A DNA stretch of 64,000 nt from Pseudocitrobacter vendiensis (GTDB lineage Bacteria; Pseudomonadota; Gammaproteobacteria; Enterobacterales; Enterobacteriaceae), in assembly GCF_943590815.1 (NCBI RefSeq), contig NZ_CALSBS010000006.1, positions 167,148 to 231,147 of the forward strand. Reading direction: 5' to 3'. Below the pieces are notes generated by a model. That model worked only from the letters and a program-made list of their open reading frames with translations. It had not been told where the DNA came from and made no database searches. The stretch's first letter is position 1, and each line of letters opens with the position of its first letter. Made by a program: the position numbers and the translations under genes. Of this stretch, positions 47,916 through 56,962 are shown one piece after another.

Positions 47916-48863
47916 TCACATAACCCCGGTGGCGTATTGCTCCACCGGGGTTATTTTTTTGATGAGCTTGTTATCAAATAAAAACTGCTCGTAATGCTCA
48001 TAGCGGGCTTTATCCAGCTTTGCCGGATCTTGCGCAAAGAACGGCAGCGTTTTCATCCATGCCTGCTGATTCAGTTCGGTATTCAGCTCAGGATGCAGGC
48101 TGGAGAACGTTTTCCAGCTTTCCTGCGGATGCGCGTGCAGGTAGTCGCTGCCTTTTTTCAATGCTGCGAGGAATTTTTTAATCTTCGGTTCTTCAGCCGC
48201 GTCTTTATTCGCCACCAGAATCAGTTCATCGTAGGTGGGTACGCCGTAATCCTCGACGTTAAACACCACTGGTTCTTTCCCCTGAAGTTGAATCTCCAGC
48301 GCTTCTATGTTGCGATAGCCGCCAATCACCGCGTCCACTTTTCCGGTCAGCAGGGCACTGGTTAGCTGGAAGTTAACGTTGATAAGTTTCACTGCATCCG
48401 CTGGCGTATTGCTATGTTTCAGCATGGTAGCCAGAGTAGCCTGCTCGATGCCACTGACGGAATAGCCCACGCTTTTCCCTTTTAAATCAGCAGGTGATTT
48501 AATATTTTTATCCAGCGCAATCACTGTATTCAGCGGCGTATTAATGAGTGTGCCCACCCGCATTAGCGGTAAGCCCTGGTCGGCAAAGAAGTGCAGCTGC
48601 GGTTGATAGGTGATCGCCAGATCCGCCTGTTTTGCCGCCACCAGGCGCGGAGGAAGCGCCGGATCGGAAGGCGGGATAATCGTGACGTCGAGGCCTTCTT
48701 CTTTAAATGCCCCGATTTGCTGTGCCACCATCACGGGGGCGTGGTCCGGGTTAATATACCAGTCCAGTACCAGTGTGACTTTCTCCAGTGCCCAGGCGTT
48801 TGGCGAAAGGGTGCTGGCAATAATCAGCGCAGAGAGAGCAGGTTTTAGCATTTTTGTTGTCAT
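47916..48863 (-). CDS. thiY: Thiamine-precursor ABC transporter binding protein ThiY
   Basis: 315 residues with a signal peptide ending in SPNAWA. NMT1/THI5-like periplasmic domain: LVLDWYINPDHAPVMVAQQ and YDELILVANKD match ThiY, which binds N-formyl-4-amino-5-aminomethyl-2-methylpyrimidine. Distal gene of the riboswitch operon; imports base-degraded thiamine for TenA. Confidence 0.88.
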   Translation of the reverse strand: MTTKMLKPALSALIIASTLSPNAWALEKVTLVLDWYINPDHAPVMVAQQIGAFKEEGLDVTIIPPSDPALPPRLVAAKQADLAITYQPQLHFFADQGLPLMRVGTLINTPLNTVIALDKNIKSPADLKGKSVGYSVSGIEQATLATMLKHSNTPADAVKLINVNFQLTSALLTGKVDAVIGGYRNIEALEIQLQGKEPVVFNVEDYGVPTYDELILVANKDAAEEPKIKKFLAALKKGSDYLHAHPQESWKTFSSLHPELNTELNQQAWMKTLPFFAQDPAKLDKARYEHYEQFLFDNKLIKKITPVEQYATGVM

Positions 48864-48873
48864 CGTAGTTTTC

Positions 48874-49626
48874 TCAATGGTTATCCGGAACCCAATAAAT
48901 CAGGCGATGTAACAGGGCATCGATGATCATCCACAGCGAGATGGTCATCAAAACGAGTATCAGAAGGGCGGCGAAACAGATATCACTCTGCATGCGCGCG
49001 TTGGCGTTGAGCATCACGTAACCCAAACCTTCCGCCGAACCAACCCATTCGCCAATGATGGCGCCGATGGGCGCAACGGCTGCCGCCATGCGCAGGCCGG
49101 AACCAAAGGCAGGTAGGGCAGCCATTAACTGCACATGACGAAGCAGCGCCCAGCGTGACGCTCCCATGGTGCGGGCCAGGTCGAGATAATCGCCACTCAC
49201 CCGGCGCAAACCGTCAAACAGCGCCGAGGTGACCGGGAAGAAGATAATCAACACCGCCATGGTGACCTTAGCGCTCATACCAAACCCAAACCACAGCACC
49301 AGTAGCGGAGCGAGGGCGAAGACAGGGATCGCCTGGCTGGTTAATACCACCGGCATTACCCAGCGCTGAAGACGGGGAGAAAAGACCATGCACAGCGCCA
49401 GAATCGCTCCAAGCAGTACACCAATCACCAGGCCACTGGCGATTTCCGATAGGGTGATCAACGTGTGCCAGCCGAGGTAACGACCATTGTCGTGCAGGGC
49501 CTGAACGACCGCCGTGGGTGAGGGCAGCAGGAATGACGGGATAGAGCCGAGCGTCGCCAGCCACCATAACCCCACTAAGCCTGCAAACAGCGTCATCCCA
49601 CGCCAGATACGTGATAAGAAAATCAT
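48874..49626 (-). CDS. thiX: ABC transporter permease ThiX
   Basis: 250 residues, six membrane segments, BPD_transp_1 fold with the EAA loop seen in LARTMGASRWALLRHVQLMAALPAF. Overlaps thiZ by 4 bp and precedes thiY by 10 bp. Confidence 0.9.
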   Translation of the reverse strand: MIFLSRIWRGMTLFAGLVGLWWLATLGSIPSFLLPSPTAVVQALHDNGRYLGWHTLITLSEIASGLVIGVLLGAILALCMVFSPRLQRWVMPVVLTSQAIPVFALAPLLVLWFGFGMSAKVTMAVLIIFFPVTSALFDGLRRVSGDYLDLARTMGASRWALLRHVQLMAALPAFGSGLRMAAAVAPIGAIIGEWVGSAEGLGYVMLNANARMQSDICFAALLILVLMTISLWMIIDALLHRLIYWVPDNH

Positions 49627-50363
49627 TGTGCCCCCCGAATGAGCTGTTGCATAAGCTCACGTTGGCTCTGGATAACCAGAGGATCGTCAAGCTCGCGTGG
49701 CGGTAGGCCAGCCATTACGTGGGAGGCATCGATGCCGCCAGGATGTTTCGCCAGAACCAGAATGTGATGACTCAAGCGGCAGGCCTCTACGGGGTCGTGT
49801 GTGATCAGTAACACGGTACGGTCAGCCAGCAGTTCCGCCGCCAGCGCTTGAATCGTGGCGCGGGTAATCGCGTCCAGCGCGGAAAATGGCTCATCCATCA
49901 GGACTATCGGCTGCTGTTCGTAGAGAGTTCGGGCGATGGCGGCGCGCTGGCGCATCCCGCCGGATAACGTCTGCGGAAGGGCGTGGCCATAACTGCTTAG
50001 CCCAACACGCTCAAGCAGCTCTTGCGCCCATTCGCGATCGGCTTTTTCTCCGCGTAGACGTGCACCCAGGCAAACATTCTCTTCAATGGTTAACCACGGA
50101 TAGAGCAGATCGCGTTGCCCCATCCAGGCGATTCGGCCTGCAAGCGGGCGACCATTTTCATCCGTCACGCTACCCGATGTGGGTGCGGCCAGCCCGGCAA
50201 CAATGCGCAGCAGGCTGGTTTTACCTGCACCGCTGGCACCCAGCAAGGAGACAAAATGCCCTGCCGGGATAGTCACGTTCAGGTTCTCGAATATCGTCTT
50301 TTTGCCATAACGCAGCGTAAGATCTGTCAGCCTGATCGCGGGGGATTCATTCACTGACTTCAT
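49623..50363 (-). CDS. thiZ: ABC transporter ATPase ThiZ
   Basis: 246 residues. Walker A GASGAGKTSL, signature LSGGMRQRAAIA, Walker B IVLMDEPFSALD and switch histidine LLITHDPVEA are all intact. Energises thiamine-pyrimidine uptake. Overlaps tenA by 4 bp. Confidence 0.92.
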   Translation of the reverse strand: MKSVNESPAIRLTDLTLRYGKKTIFENLNVTIPAGHFVSLLGASGAGKTSLLRIVAGLAAPTSGSVTDENGRPLAGRIAWMGQRDLLYPWLTIEENVCLGARLRGEKADREWAQELLERVGLSSYGHALPQTLSGGMRQRAAIARTLYEQQPIVLMDEPFSALDAITRATIQALAAELLADRTVLLITHDPVEACRLSHHILVLAKHPGGIDASHVMAGLPPRELDDPLVIQSQRELMQQLIRGAQ

Positions 50364-51043
50364 GATTTCGCGTTCAACCCCATTTGCCAGAACGCACTTT
50401 CCAGCCGGGTGGCGGTGGTGAAGATAGATGAAAGTTCAGCGATACGGCTTTCTCCCCCGCGCTGGGCCGCCAGATTTTCAAATAGCGTCAGAGAGGCTTG
50501 TACGCCTGCCAGATAGTCCTCATCACCATAGTTCCGGATCCACGGCGCGTAAGGATTACCCTCAAAGACGGTCGCCGGATCGTTGAGCAGGCGCAGGCCT
50601 ATTTCCGCATAGCCTGCCACGCACGGCATCAGTGCGGTGAGCAGATCAAGCACATCGCCAGAATGCCCCACATCCAGCACGTAACGGGTGTAGTTCACCG
50701 TTTCGGCGGCTTCTTCGACCTGCGTAACGTCGGACTCCGTTAATCCCCATTGCTGGCAGTAGCTGATATGTAGCGGCAGTTCATTGAGAATGGCATTCAG
50801 TGATGTCGTCGCCGTGCGCATCTCCGGTAGGTTTTGCAGTTTGCTCACCAGCAGTGCGTAGGCGCGGGCGAAATGAACTAAAAACAGGTAATCCTGGGTG
50901 AGGTATCGGCGGAACGCAGGTTCAGGCAGGGTGCCATCACCCAACTGCTGGACAAATTCGTGCGCGACGTAATCGTGCCAGTGGTGATCCGCCAGCATAC
51001 GAAGACGTCCATAAAGACCGGTTTCAAACAGGGGTAAAGACAT
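50360..51043 (-). CDS. tenA: Thiaminase II / aminopyrimidine aminohydrolase TenA
   Basis: 227 residues from ATG 51043 with GGAGG upstream; the longer frame lies within the riboswitch leader. TenA fold with the catalytic cysteine in ALMPCVAGYAEIGLRL and conserved RYLTQDYLFL and WIRNYGDEDY. Hydrolyses 4-amino-5-aminomethyl-2-methylpyrimidine to HMP for thiamine salvage. First structural gene under the TPP riboswitch. Confidence 0.92.
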   Translation of the reverse strand: MSLPLFETGLYGRLRMLADHHWHDYVAHEFVQQLGDGTLPEPAFRRYLTQDYLFLVHFARAYALLVSKLQNLPEMRTATTSLNAILNELPLHISYCQQWGLTESDVTQVEEAAETVNYTRYVLDVGHSGDVLDLLTALMPCVAGYAEIGLRLLNDPATVFEGNPYAPWIRNYGDEDYLAGVQASLTLFENLAAQRGGESRIAELSSIFTTATRLESAFWQMGLNAKS

Positions 51044-51117
51044 AGGACCTCCAGTCAATAAATGGAGATCCGGGCGCAATGAGGGAAGAACAGGAATTGG
51101 CTGTGTAAATAGATGGC

Positions 51118-51206
51118 TAACCCGTCCCTTCGCTGGCATGACCCAGATCAGGTTCTAAGGGTTCGGCTTGCGCCATCTCAGCCCATTACTGGACACCCCT
51201 CGGACA
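51118..51206 (-). promoter_or_regulatory. TPP riboswitch (THI element)
   Basis: Read on the minus strand the conserved blocks appear in order: GAGGGGTGTCC, GGCTGAGATGG, ACCCTTAGAACCTGATCTGG and TCATGCCAGCGAAGGGA. These are the P2/P3 core of the THI box. It lies about 75 nt ahead of tenA and should switch off tenA-thiZXY when TPP is plentiful. Confidence 0.95.
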
Positions 51207-51254
51207 GGTGGTTTTATACGATATTTTTTCTGTGAATACAACGAGGGGGGAACG

Positions 51255-51281
51255 CTTACCGGAATGACTTCCGGCAAGCGT
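51255..51281 (-). terminator. Hairpin after kbp
   Basis: GCTTACCGGAA / TTCCGGCAAGC-type stem in the 3' region of the Kbp gene; no long T-run. Confidence 0.45.
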
Positions 51282-51288
51282 GCTGTTA

Positions 51289-51732
51289 TCAGGCTTTAGG
51301 AATACGTAAAGTCTGGCCGGGATAAATTTTATCCGGATGAGAAAGCATCGGGCGGTTGGCTTCAAAGATTTTGTTGTACAGATTGGCATTACCGTACACA
51401 TTTTTGGAAATCGCGCTCAGCGTATCGCCGGACTTCACGGTGTAGTAGGTGGCTTCATCCGCGCTATCGGCAGCGGTGATGTTATTCTCAACTTCACTGA
51501 CGCCGGCAACGTTACCGACGGCGACCTGAATTTTCTCTTTCTCTTCCTGGGTTAGCCCATCACCGGTGACGCTGGCTTTCCCGTCGACGACCGTCACCTG
51601 AACTTTATCCGCACCCGGAATATTGAGTTTCTTTAAATGCTCGGTAACTTTTTCGCCCTGGTCCTGATGCGAATCCGTCAGTTTGTCCCACAGTTTTTCA
51701 CCTGCTTCTTTCACGAAGTTAAACAGTCCCAT
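51289..51732 (-). CDS. kbp: Potassium-binding protein Kbp (YgaU)-like, BON-LysM
   Basis: 147 residues: an N-terminal part starting [15 protein letters not shown], a BON domain (about 25-90) and a LysM domain ([20 protein letters not shown], about 96-144). Matches E. coli YgaU, a cytoplasmic K+ sensor, at about two thirds of positions by eye. The location is not that of E. coli ygaU, so this may be a second copy. Confidence 0.88.
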   Translation of the reverse strand: MGLFNFVKEAGEKLWDKLTDSHQDQGEKVTEHLKKLNIPGADKVQVTVVDGKASVTGDGLTQEEKEKIQVAVGNVAGVSEVENNITAADSADEATYYTVKSGDTLSAISKNVYGNANLYNKIFEANRPMLSHPDKIYPGQTLRIPKA

Positions 51733-51777
51733 ATCCGTTCTCCAGTAAAGAATGTCAGGGTAAGCATAGCAGATGAG

Positions 51778-51804
51778 GCGCGCGACGCCGGGTTTGCGTC
51801 GCGC
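51778..51804. terminator. GC hairpin between digH and kbp
   Basis: GCGCGACGC / GCGTCGCGC stem with a 7-nt loop in the 85-bp gap after digH. Confidence 0.55.
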
Positions 51805-51817
51805 ACAAAAGGCGGGA

Positions 51818-53146
51818 TTAATGGCCCCAGCGGGTTTTCAGATAATTCACCGCCTGGCGGGTTTGCGGTTGATTGAGATTATCTTCGCGGAACAGAATCG
51901 TCCCGTTGATTTCCGGGATTGATTCATTGAGATCGATCTGCTTACTCAGCTCGGGTACGCCGCCATTCACCGCCCAGTCAGGTTCTTTTTTCGACGGTTC
52001 ACCCACTTTATACAGCGCCACGCCAATATAGAGCCGCGTTTTGGTCGGTTTCACCACATCCGCCCACCATTTCGCCAGCACATCATAGCGCGCGGCATCG
52101 CGGGCAAATGGCCAGTAAAGCTGCGGGGCAATGTAGTCCAGCAAGCCCTGTTGCACCCAAAGACGCGTATCGGCATAAGACTCATCGTAGGCGGCCGCAC
52201 CGCGCGTATCCGACCCTAAAGGATCGTGCGAGCGGTTACGCCAGACGCCTGCCGGGCTGACGCCAAATTCGACGTCGGGCTTCAGCTGCTTAATGGTGCG
52301 TGAAACCTGCTCGATAAGCTGTTGCGTGTTATGGCGTCGCCAGTCGGCTTTTGACGCATATTGCTGGCCATACTGCCGCCAGGTCTGGTTATCGTTAAGC
52401 GTTGAGCCGGGCGTTTCGGTATAGAAGTAGTCATCAAACTGCACGCCATCGACCGGATATTTTGCCACCACTTCCGCCACAACACTGGTTATCCAGTCGC
52501 GCGCTTCCGGGATTCCGGGGTCAAGAACGAAGCGATCGCTTGATGTGCGGATCCAGTCGCGATGCAGGACAAAAATACTGGCAGGCTGCTGTGAAAGCGT
52601 GCGATTAAGCTCAGCCACCGTTGACGGTTTGGTGTTGGTTGTTACCCGGTACGGGTTAAACCAGGCATGTACTTTCATGCCGCGTTTATGGGCTTCATCC
52701 AGCATAAACTGCAACGGATCGTACCCGGGGTTTTCGCCAATCTTGCCGGTTAAGGTATCGGACCACGGCAGAATTTTAGAATCCCACAGGGCGGTGCCAT
52801 CGGGTTTTACCTGGAAAAATACGGTATTGATACCGAGTTGTTTCAGGTTATCGAGCTTCGCCGTCAGCGCTTCTTTCTGTTTATTGATGCGAATGGCGGG
52901 GCTGCTGATATTGACTGAGTTAACTGGCGGCCAGTCGAGCCGCGAAACCGTGGCCAGCCAGATACCGCGCATCGGTTCATTACTCTGCTGCGTTTTACCG
53001 GCGGGCTTTGATGTGTTGCCTGGCGATGTAACAAGTGAACTCGGTGGCTTAGACGAACAACTGACAACAAGTAATGCCGCGGCAACCAGCGTGCCTAATT
53101 TTTTAACCTGAGTGACCGGGGAGACGCCCCGCAAAGAGATGATCAT
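51818..53146 (-). CDS. digH: Divisome-localised glycosyl hydrolase-like lipoprotein DigH (YddW)
   Basis: 442 residues. The lipobox LLVVSC puts the lipidated cysteine at position 30. A GH10-like DUF187 TIM barrel follows: [30 protein letters not shown] and [15 protein letters not shown] are conserved. E. coli DigH cleaves denuded peptidoglycan glycans at the septum. Close in length to the 439 of E. coli. Confidence 0.93.
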   Translation of the reverse strand: MIISLRGVSPVTQVKKLGTLVAAALLVVSCSSKPPSSLVTSPGNTSKPAGKTQQSNEPMRGIWLATVSRLDWPPVNSVNISSPAIRINKQKEALTAKLDNLKQLGINTVFFQVKPDGTALWDSKILPWSDTLTGKIGENPGYDPLQFMLDEAHKRGMKVHAWFNPYRVTTNTKPSTVAELNRTLSQQPASIFVLHRDWIRTSSDRFVLDPGIPEARDWITSVVAEVVAKYPVDGVQFDDYFYTETPGSTLNDNQTWRQYGQQYASKADWRRHNTQQLIEQVSRTIKQLKPDVEFGVSPAGVWRNRSHDPLGSDTRGAAAYDESYADTRLWVQQGLLDYIAPQLYWPFARDAARYDVLAKWWADVVKPTKTRLYIGVALYKVGEPSKKEPDWAVNGGVPELSKQIDLNESIPEINGTILFREDNLNQPQTRQAVNYLKTRWGH

Positions 53147-53211
53147 AAACGCCCGTTTTCTACTAGTCCCTTGAGAGGCGATATTCTCTTACGATTTGCA
53201 GGGGAAGGGAA

Positions 53212-53490
53212 TCAGATCTTATCGTCACGCCCCTGCAACCACGGGTTAAATCCGCCGTCCTGAGGTCCATCGTCTTCAAGGGAATCAAGATAGAGCGCTT
53301 CAACTTCCGCTCGCGCCCACGGCGTGCGGCGTAAAAACTTGAGGCTGGATTTCACGCCAGGGTCATTCTTAAAACAGTTAATGTTTACCAGTTTGCCCAG
53401 TTTTTCCCAACCGTAGCGAGCCACCAGGGCATTAATTTGCATCTCCAGCGTAACGCCGTGCAAAGGGTCTTTCGAATGTTGAGCGGTCAT
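53212..53490 (-). CDS. VF530-family DNA-binding protein (DUF2132)
   Basis: 92 residues from ATG 53490. DUF2132 signature: [46 protein letters not shown]. The fold suggests nucleic-acid binding and is known from Vibrio and enterobacteria; role unknown. Preceded by the aspartokinase terminator. Confidence 0.88.
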   Translation of the reverse strand: MTAQHSKDPLHGVTLEMQINALVARYGWEKLGKLVNINCFKNDPGVKSSLKFLRRTPWARAEVEALYLDSLEDDGPQDGGFNPWLQGRDDKI

Positions 53491-53555
53491 GAATATCCGA
53501 TAAAGTGTGCGAAAATAAGCGGGAAGGGTACAAGAAAGCGGGCACTGCAGCAATG

Positions 53556-53582
53556 AAATGAAAAGGGGCGCGAAACGCCCCT
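53556..53582 (-). terminator. Terminator of the aspartokinase gene
   Basis: AGGGGCG / CGCCCCT with TTTCG loop, followed on the minus strand by TTTTCATTTC. Confidence 0.7.
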
Positions 53583-53590
53583 GATTTCGC

Positions 53591-54952
53591 TTACTCGAAC
53601 AGCCTGCGGTGTAATGCAACGACGGCGCTATCGGCAGTGTCGCCCGGCAACAGGAAGCTGAGATTATTATTGGATGCGCCGTGACAAATCATGCGTACCG
53701 CATGTTCGTCCAGTTCGGCGAAGGCATCACGACACACCCCCGTCCCCTGATGAAGCTGATTACCAATCAGCGTCACCAGCGCCAGCCCGGTTTCAATCTC
53801 AACCCGACAGTGGGAGGAGAGCGCCGTCAGCAGTGACGTGGTCAAGGTGTGATCTTCTCCGGATGTCGCGCAGGTGGGATCGAGTGCCAGCGCGATGCTG
53901 CTTTCCGAGGTCGTAACCAGATCAATATCCACCTGATGCTGTGCCAGAATAGCGAACATCTCAGCAAAAAAGGCATAGGCTGGCTGCGCGTGAAGACTGT
54001 GCAGCCTTAACAAGGTTTGCTTACGGCGAACGGCAATCGCACGATACAGCGGCGGATTCTCGGTTTCACGACGCACCAGCGTGCCGCCGGCAGCGGTATT
54101 TTTACTGCAACCGACAAATACCGGTATATTCTTGCGCATCGCGGGCAACAGCGTTGCCGGGTGCAGCACTTTCGCCCCAAAGGCGGCCATATCGCTGGCT
54201 TCAGTGAACGAGATGTGGTCGATACGCTGCGCCTGTGGCACAACACGAGGATCGGTAGTATAGATCCCTGCAACATCCGTCCAGATATCGACGCGTGATG
54301 CCTGTAACGCTTCGCCCAGCAGGGATGCGGTGTAGTCGCTGCCGCCGCGCCCCAGCGTCGTGGTATGCCCGGTATGATCGCTACCGATAAAGCCCTGGGT
54401 AATCACGATGGCCTGTTCGATACGCGGACGCAGGTGCATTTCCACCTGTTCGGCGACCTGGCTAAGTTCCGGTTCCGCACAACCGTAAACGTCGTTGGTG
54501 CGAATCACTTTGCGCGCGTCAAACCATTCAGCCTGGGCCTCACGTTCACGAAGCACTTCAGCAAATAACAGGCTCGACATCAGCTCGCCGTGGCTCACCA
54601 GTTCATCGCTTAATGCAGCCGATGGCGTTGTCTGCGCGGATTCAGCAAGATGAGCAATATTTTCAAGCAGTTGATCTATTTCTTTGCTGATAACCGTTGG
54701 CTGTTTCAGGCGGGAAATAATGTTGTACTGGATGGTACGAAGAGTATCGATTTTATCCATACGGTCGCCGCTTTCCAGACCTTCAGAAAGCTCGACTAAC
54801 AGATTAGTGACACCGGCGGAGGCAGACAATACGACCAGGCGAACCTGTTCATCTGCAAGAACAATACTGGCACTGCGATTCATCGCGTCAAAGTCAGCAA
54901 CGCTGGTACCGCCAAATTTGGCAACGACGAATTGTGGATAAATGCGTGTCAT
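53591..54952 (-). CDS. lysC: Lysine-type aspartokinase III (LysC-like)
   Basis: 453 residues against 449 for E. coli Lys[21 protein letters not shown] holds the KFGGTS catalytic motif; [19 protein letters not shown] and [13 protein letters not shown] are the nucleotide and aspartate regions; two ACT domains follow from about residue 300. Catalyses the first step from aspartate. It is divergent from dat-ddc, which need aspartate semialdehyde, so it probably serves that branch. About 70% like E. coli LysC by eye, hence a likely paralogue of a canonical lysC elsewhere. Lysine sensitivity not testable here. Confidence 0.9.
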   Translation of the reverse strand: MTRIYPQFVVAKFGGTSVADFDAMNRSASIVLADEQVRLVVLSASAGVTNLLVELSEGLESGDRMDKIDTLRTIQYNIISRLKQPTVISKEIDQLLENIAHLAESAQTTPSAALSDELVSHGELMSSLLFAEVLREREAQAEWFDARKVIRTNDVYGCAEPELSQVAEQVEMHLRPRIEQAIVITQGFIGSDHTGHTTTLGRGGSDYTASLLGEALQASRVDIWTDVAGIYTTDPRVVPQAQRIDHISFTEASDMAAFGAKVLHPATLLPAMRKNIPVFVGCSKNTAAGGTLVRRETENPPLYRAIAVRRKQTLLRLHSLHAQPAYAFFAEMFAILAQHQVDIDLVTTSESSIALALDPTCATSGEDHTLTTSLLTALSSHCRVEIETGLALVTLIGNQLHQGTGVCRDAFAELDEHAVRMICHGASNNNLSFLLPGDTADSAVVALHRRLFE

Positions 54953-55080
54953 AACAATCTCATATCAGGGCGCCATAATAGATGGCTAGAAAATTTTCAT
55001 TCTCGGCATAAGGGAAGTGACTTCGCCTTACGAAATGTCCGCCCGCGAACATTTCTGGTGACAACCCAGGATATACATCC
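54953..55080 (-). promoter_or_regulatory. Probable relic of a lysC lysine-riboswitch leader
   Basis: On the minus strand the leader contains CCTGGGTTGTCACCAGAA (55053-55070), then GTTCGC and a hairpin GAAATGT / ACATTTC (55032-55055), then CTTCCCTTATGCC, TGAAAAT and CCCTGA close to the start codon. In the E. coli lysC leader, as I recall it, the same blocks occur in the same order (CCTGGGTTGTCACCAGAAGC, GTTCGC, CTTCCCTTGTGCC, TGAAAAT, CCCTGA). The 5' half of the lysine aptamer is not recognisable. Confidence 0.5.
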
Positions 55081-55567
55081 CGTTGTCGATAACGTGTATG
55101 CCTCTTACGCGTTACCGGTGTGATGCGCATTAGTTCATTTATTAGCGTGTAGTGCAAATAAGCGCGCCATAGTAAGTGATTTATCTTTTAGGGTCGATGT
55201 TTTTATTATATTTATCGATAAACTAGTTAAAAAGAATGCCTTACCAGCAATTCCTGAACGTTATTAATAGTAAAAGTGTGTAAAGAAAGCATAAACCCAC
55301 GACAATGTGATGGTTTACATGACGTTGTGCGTGTTTTGTTCATCAGTTACATTTTGCCTGAAATGGTAACGATTTTTAAAGTATGTGAACAGCAGAACCC
55401 CACGTTACACATTGATTCACAAGGGAAAAATCCTAATGAAAACATCGCTAAAATAAATGATTGAGTCCTACGCTAAAACCACTTATATTAGCCGCGTTTT
55501 TTTACAGGCAGTCCCTTTAACCTTAATTCAACCCGGCGTTATTAATACCCGAGGTTGTGGGAGTGAT
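55081..55567. other. Long divergent regulatory region of lysC-like and dat
   Basis: 487 bp without a convincing gene. The minus half leads into the aspartokinase leader. The plus half is AT-rich and holds the dat promoter; a small frame that starts at 55457 runs in phase into dat but has no ribosome site. No repeats or RNA genes are visible beyond the lysC-leader relic. Confidence 0.5.
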
Positions 55568-56953
55568 ATGATGACGGATAAAGTCCGTATTGATACTTTA
55601 AGTGCTAATTCATTACCACAAAGCAATGATACCTTTTTAGCAAGACAAGCTGAGTTTGAATCTAACGTTCGAAGTTATCCACGTAAACTGCCGCTGGCGA
55701 TTGCTAAAGCGCAGGGCGTTTGGATCACCGACGTTGAAAATAATCAATATCTTGATTGTCTGGCAGGCGCTGGCACCCTGGCGCTGGGTCATAATCATCC
55801 TGACGTGCTTCAAAGCATTCAAAGTGTCATCAGCAGCGGCTTACCGTTACATACGCTTGACCTTACCACACCTTTAAAAGATGAATTTTCATCTTATTTA
55901 CTCTCTTTATTGCCGGGTCAGGGCAAAGAGTACTGCCTGCAATTTACCGGCCCTTCCGGCGCTGACGCCGTAGAAGCTGCACTTAAGCTGGCGAAAAAAG
56001 TGACCGGTCGTTCCAGCATCATCAGCTTCTCTGGCGGTTACCACGGGATGACGCATGGCGCGCTTTCCGTCACCGGTAACCTGTCACCGAAAGAAGCCGT
56101 ATCCAACATGATGCCGGAAGTGCAGTTTATGCCGTATCCGCATCAGTACCGCTGCCCGCTGGGTATTGGCGGCGACGCGGGTGTTAAAGCGTTGACGTAC
56201 TACTTCGAAAACCTGATCAACGACGTAGAAAGCGGCGTGCGTAAACCAGCTGCGGTGATCCTCGAAGCGGTACAGGGCGAGGGCGGTGTTAACCCGGCTC
56301 CGGTCGAGTGGCTGCAACGCATTCGTAAAGTCACCCAGGAACACGGCATTCTGCTGATTATCGATGAAGTACAGGCAGGCTTTGCACGTACCGGTAAACT
56401 GTTCGCCTTCGAACATGCGGGTATTGAGCCAGACATCATCGTGATGTCTAAAGCTGTCGGTGGCGGTCTGCCGCTGGCTGTTCTTGGTATCAAGAAGCAG
56501 TTCGACGCCTGGGCACCGGGTCACCATACGGGCACTTTCCGTGGTAACCAGCTGGCAATGGCCACGGGCCTGACCACGCTGAAAATCCTGAAAGACGACA
56601 ACATTGCTGACAAAGTCGCCGCTCAGGGCGAGTGGCTGAAAGGCAAACTGGCCGAGCTGCAAAAACGTTACCCGGTAATCGGCCACGTTCGCGGTCTGGG
56701 TCTGATGATCGGTCTGGAAATTGTGAAGCCGAACGAAGCGAAAGATCACATGGGTTGCTACCCGGCGGATGGCGAGCTCTCTGCGCTGTTGCAGAAAAAA
56801 TGCTTTGAGTCTGGCCTGATTCTGGAGCGTGGCGGTCGTAACGGTTGCGTACTGCGTCTGCTGCCGTCTCTGCTGATCACCAATGCTGAGCTGGAAATTT
56901 TCCTCGATAAATTTGAAAACGCCTTGCTGGGCGCTGGCGTGAAGCCGGTTTAA
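55568..56953 (+). CDS. dat: Diaminobutyrate-2-oxoglutarate aminotransferase
   Basis: 461 residues from ATG 55568 (GGGAGTG upstream). Class III PLP aminotransferase: [45 protein letters not shown] and the PLP lysine in [14 protein letters not shown]. Converts aspartate semialdehyde plus glutamate to L-2,4-diaminobutyrate. 9 bp ahead of ddc; divergent from the aspartokinase that supplies its precursor. Confidence 0.94.
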   Translation: MMTDKVRIDTLSANSLPQSNDTFLARQAEFESNVRSYPRKLPLAIAKAQGVWITDVENNQYLDCLAGAGTLALGHNHPDVLQSIQSVISSGLPLHTLDLTTPLKDEFSSYLLSLLPGQGKEYCLQFTGPSGADAVEAALKLAKKVTGRSSIISFSGGYHGMTHGALSVTGNLSPKEAVSNMMPEVQFMPYPHQYRCPLGIGGDAGVKALTYYFENLINDVESGVRKPAAVILEAVQGEGGVNPAPVEWLQRIRKVTQEHGILLIIDEVQAGFARTGKLFAFEHAGIEPDIIVMSKAVGGGLPLAVLGIKKQFDAWAPGHHTGTFRGNQLAMATGLTTLKILKDDNIADKVAAQGEWLKGKLAELQKRYPVIGHVRGLGLMIGLEIVKPNEAKDHMGCYPADGELSALLQKKCFESGLILERGGRNGCVLRLLPSLLITNAELEIFLDKFENALLGAGVKPV

Positions 56954-56962
56954 TCGGAGTTA

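Noticed and set aside
55457..55567. 37-residue N-terminal extension of dat
   Set aside because: No ribosome site; the known family N-terminus ([15 protein letters not shown]) begins at 55568-55571.
56084..56749. 221-residue minus-strand frame inside dat
   Set aside because: Antisense shadow of a confidently identified aminotransferase gene.
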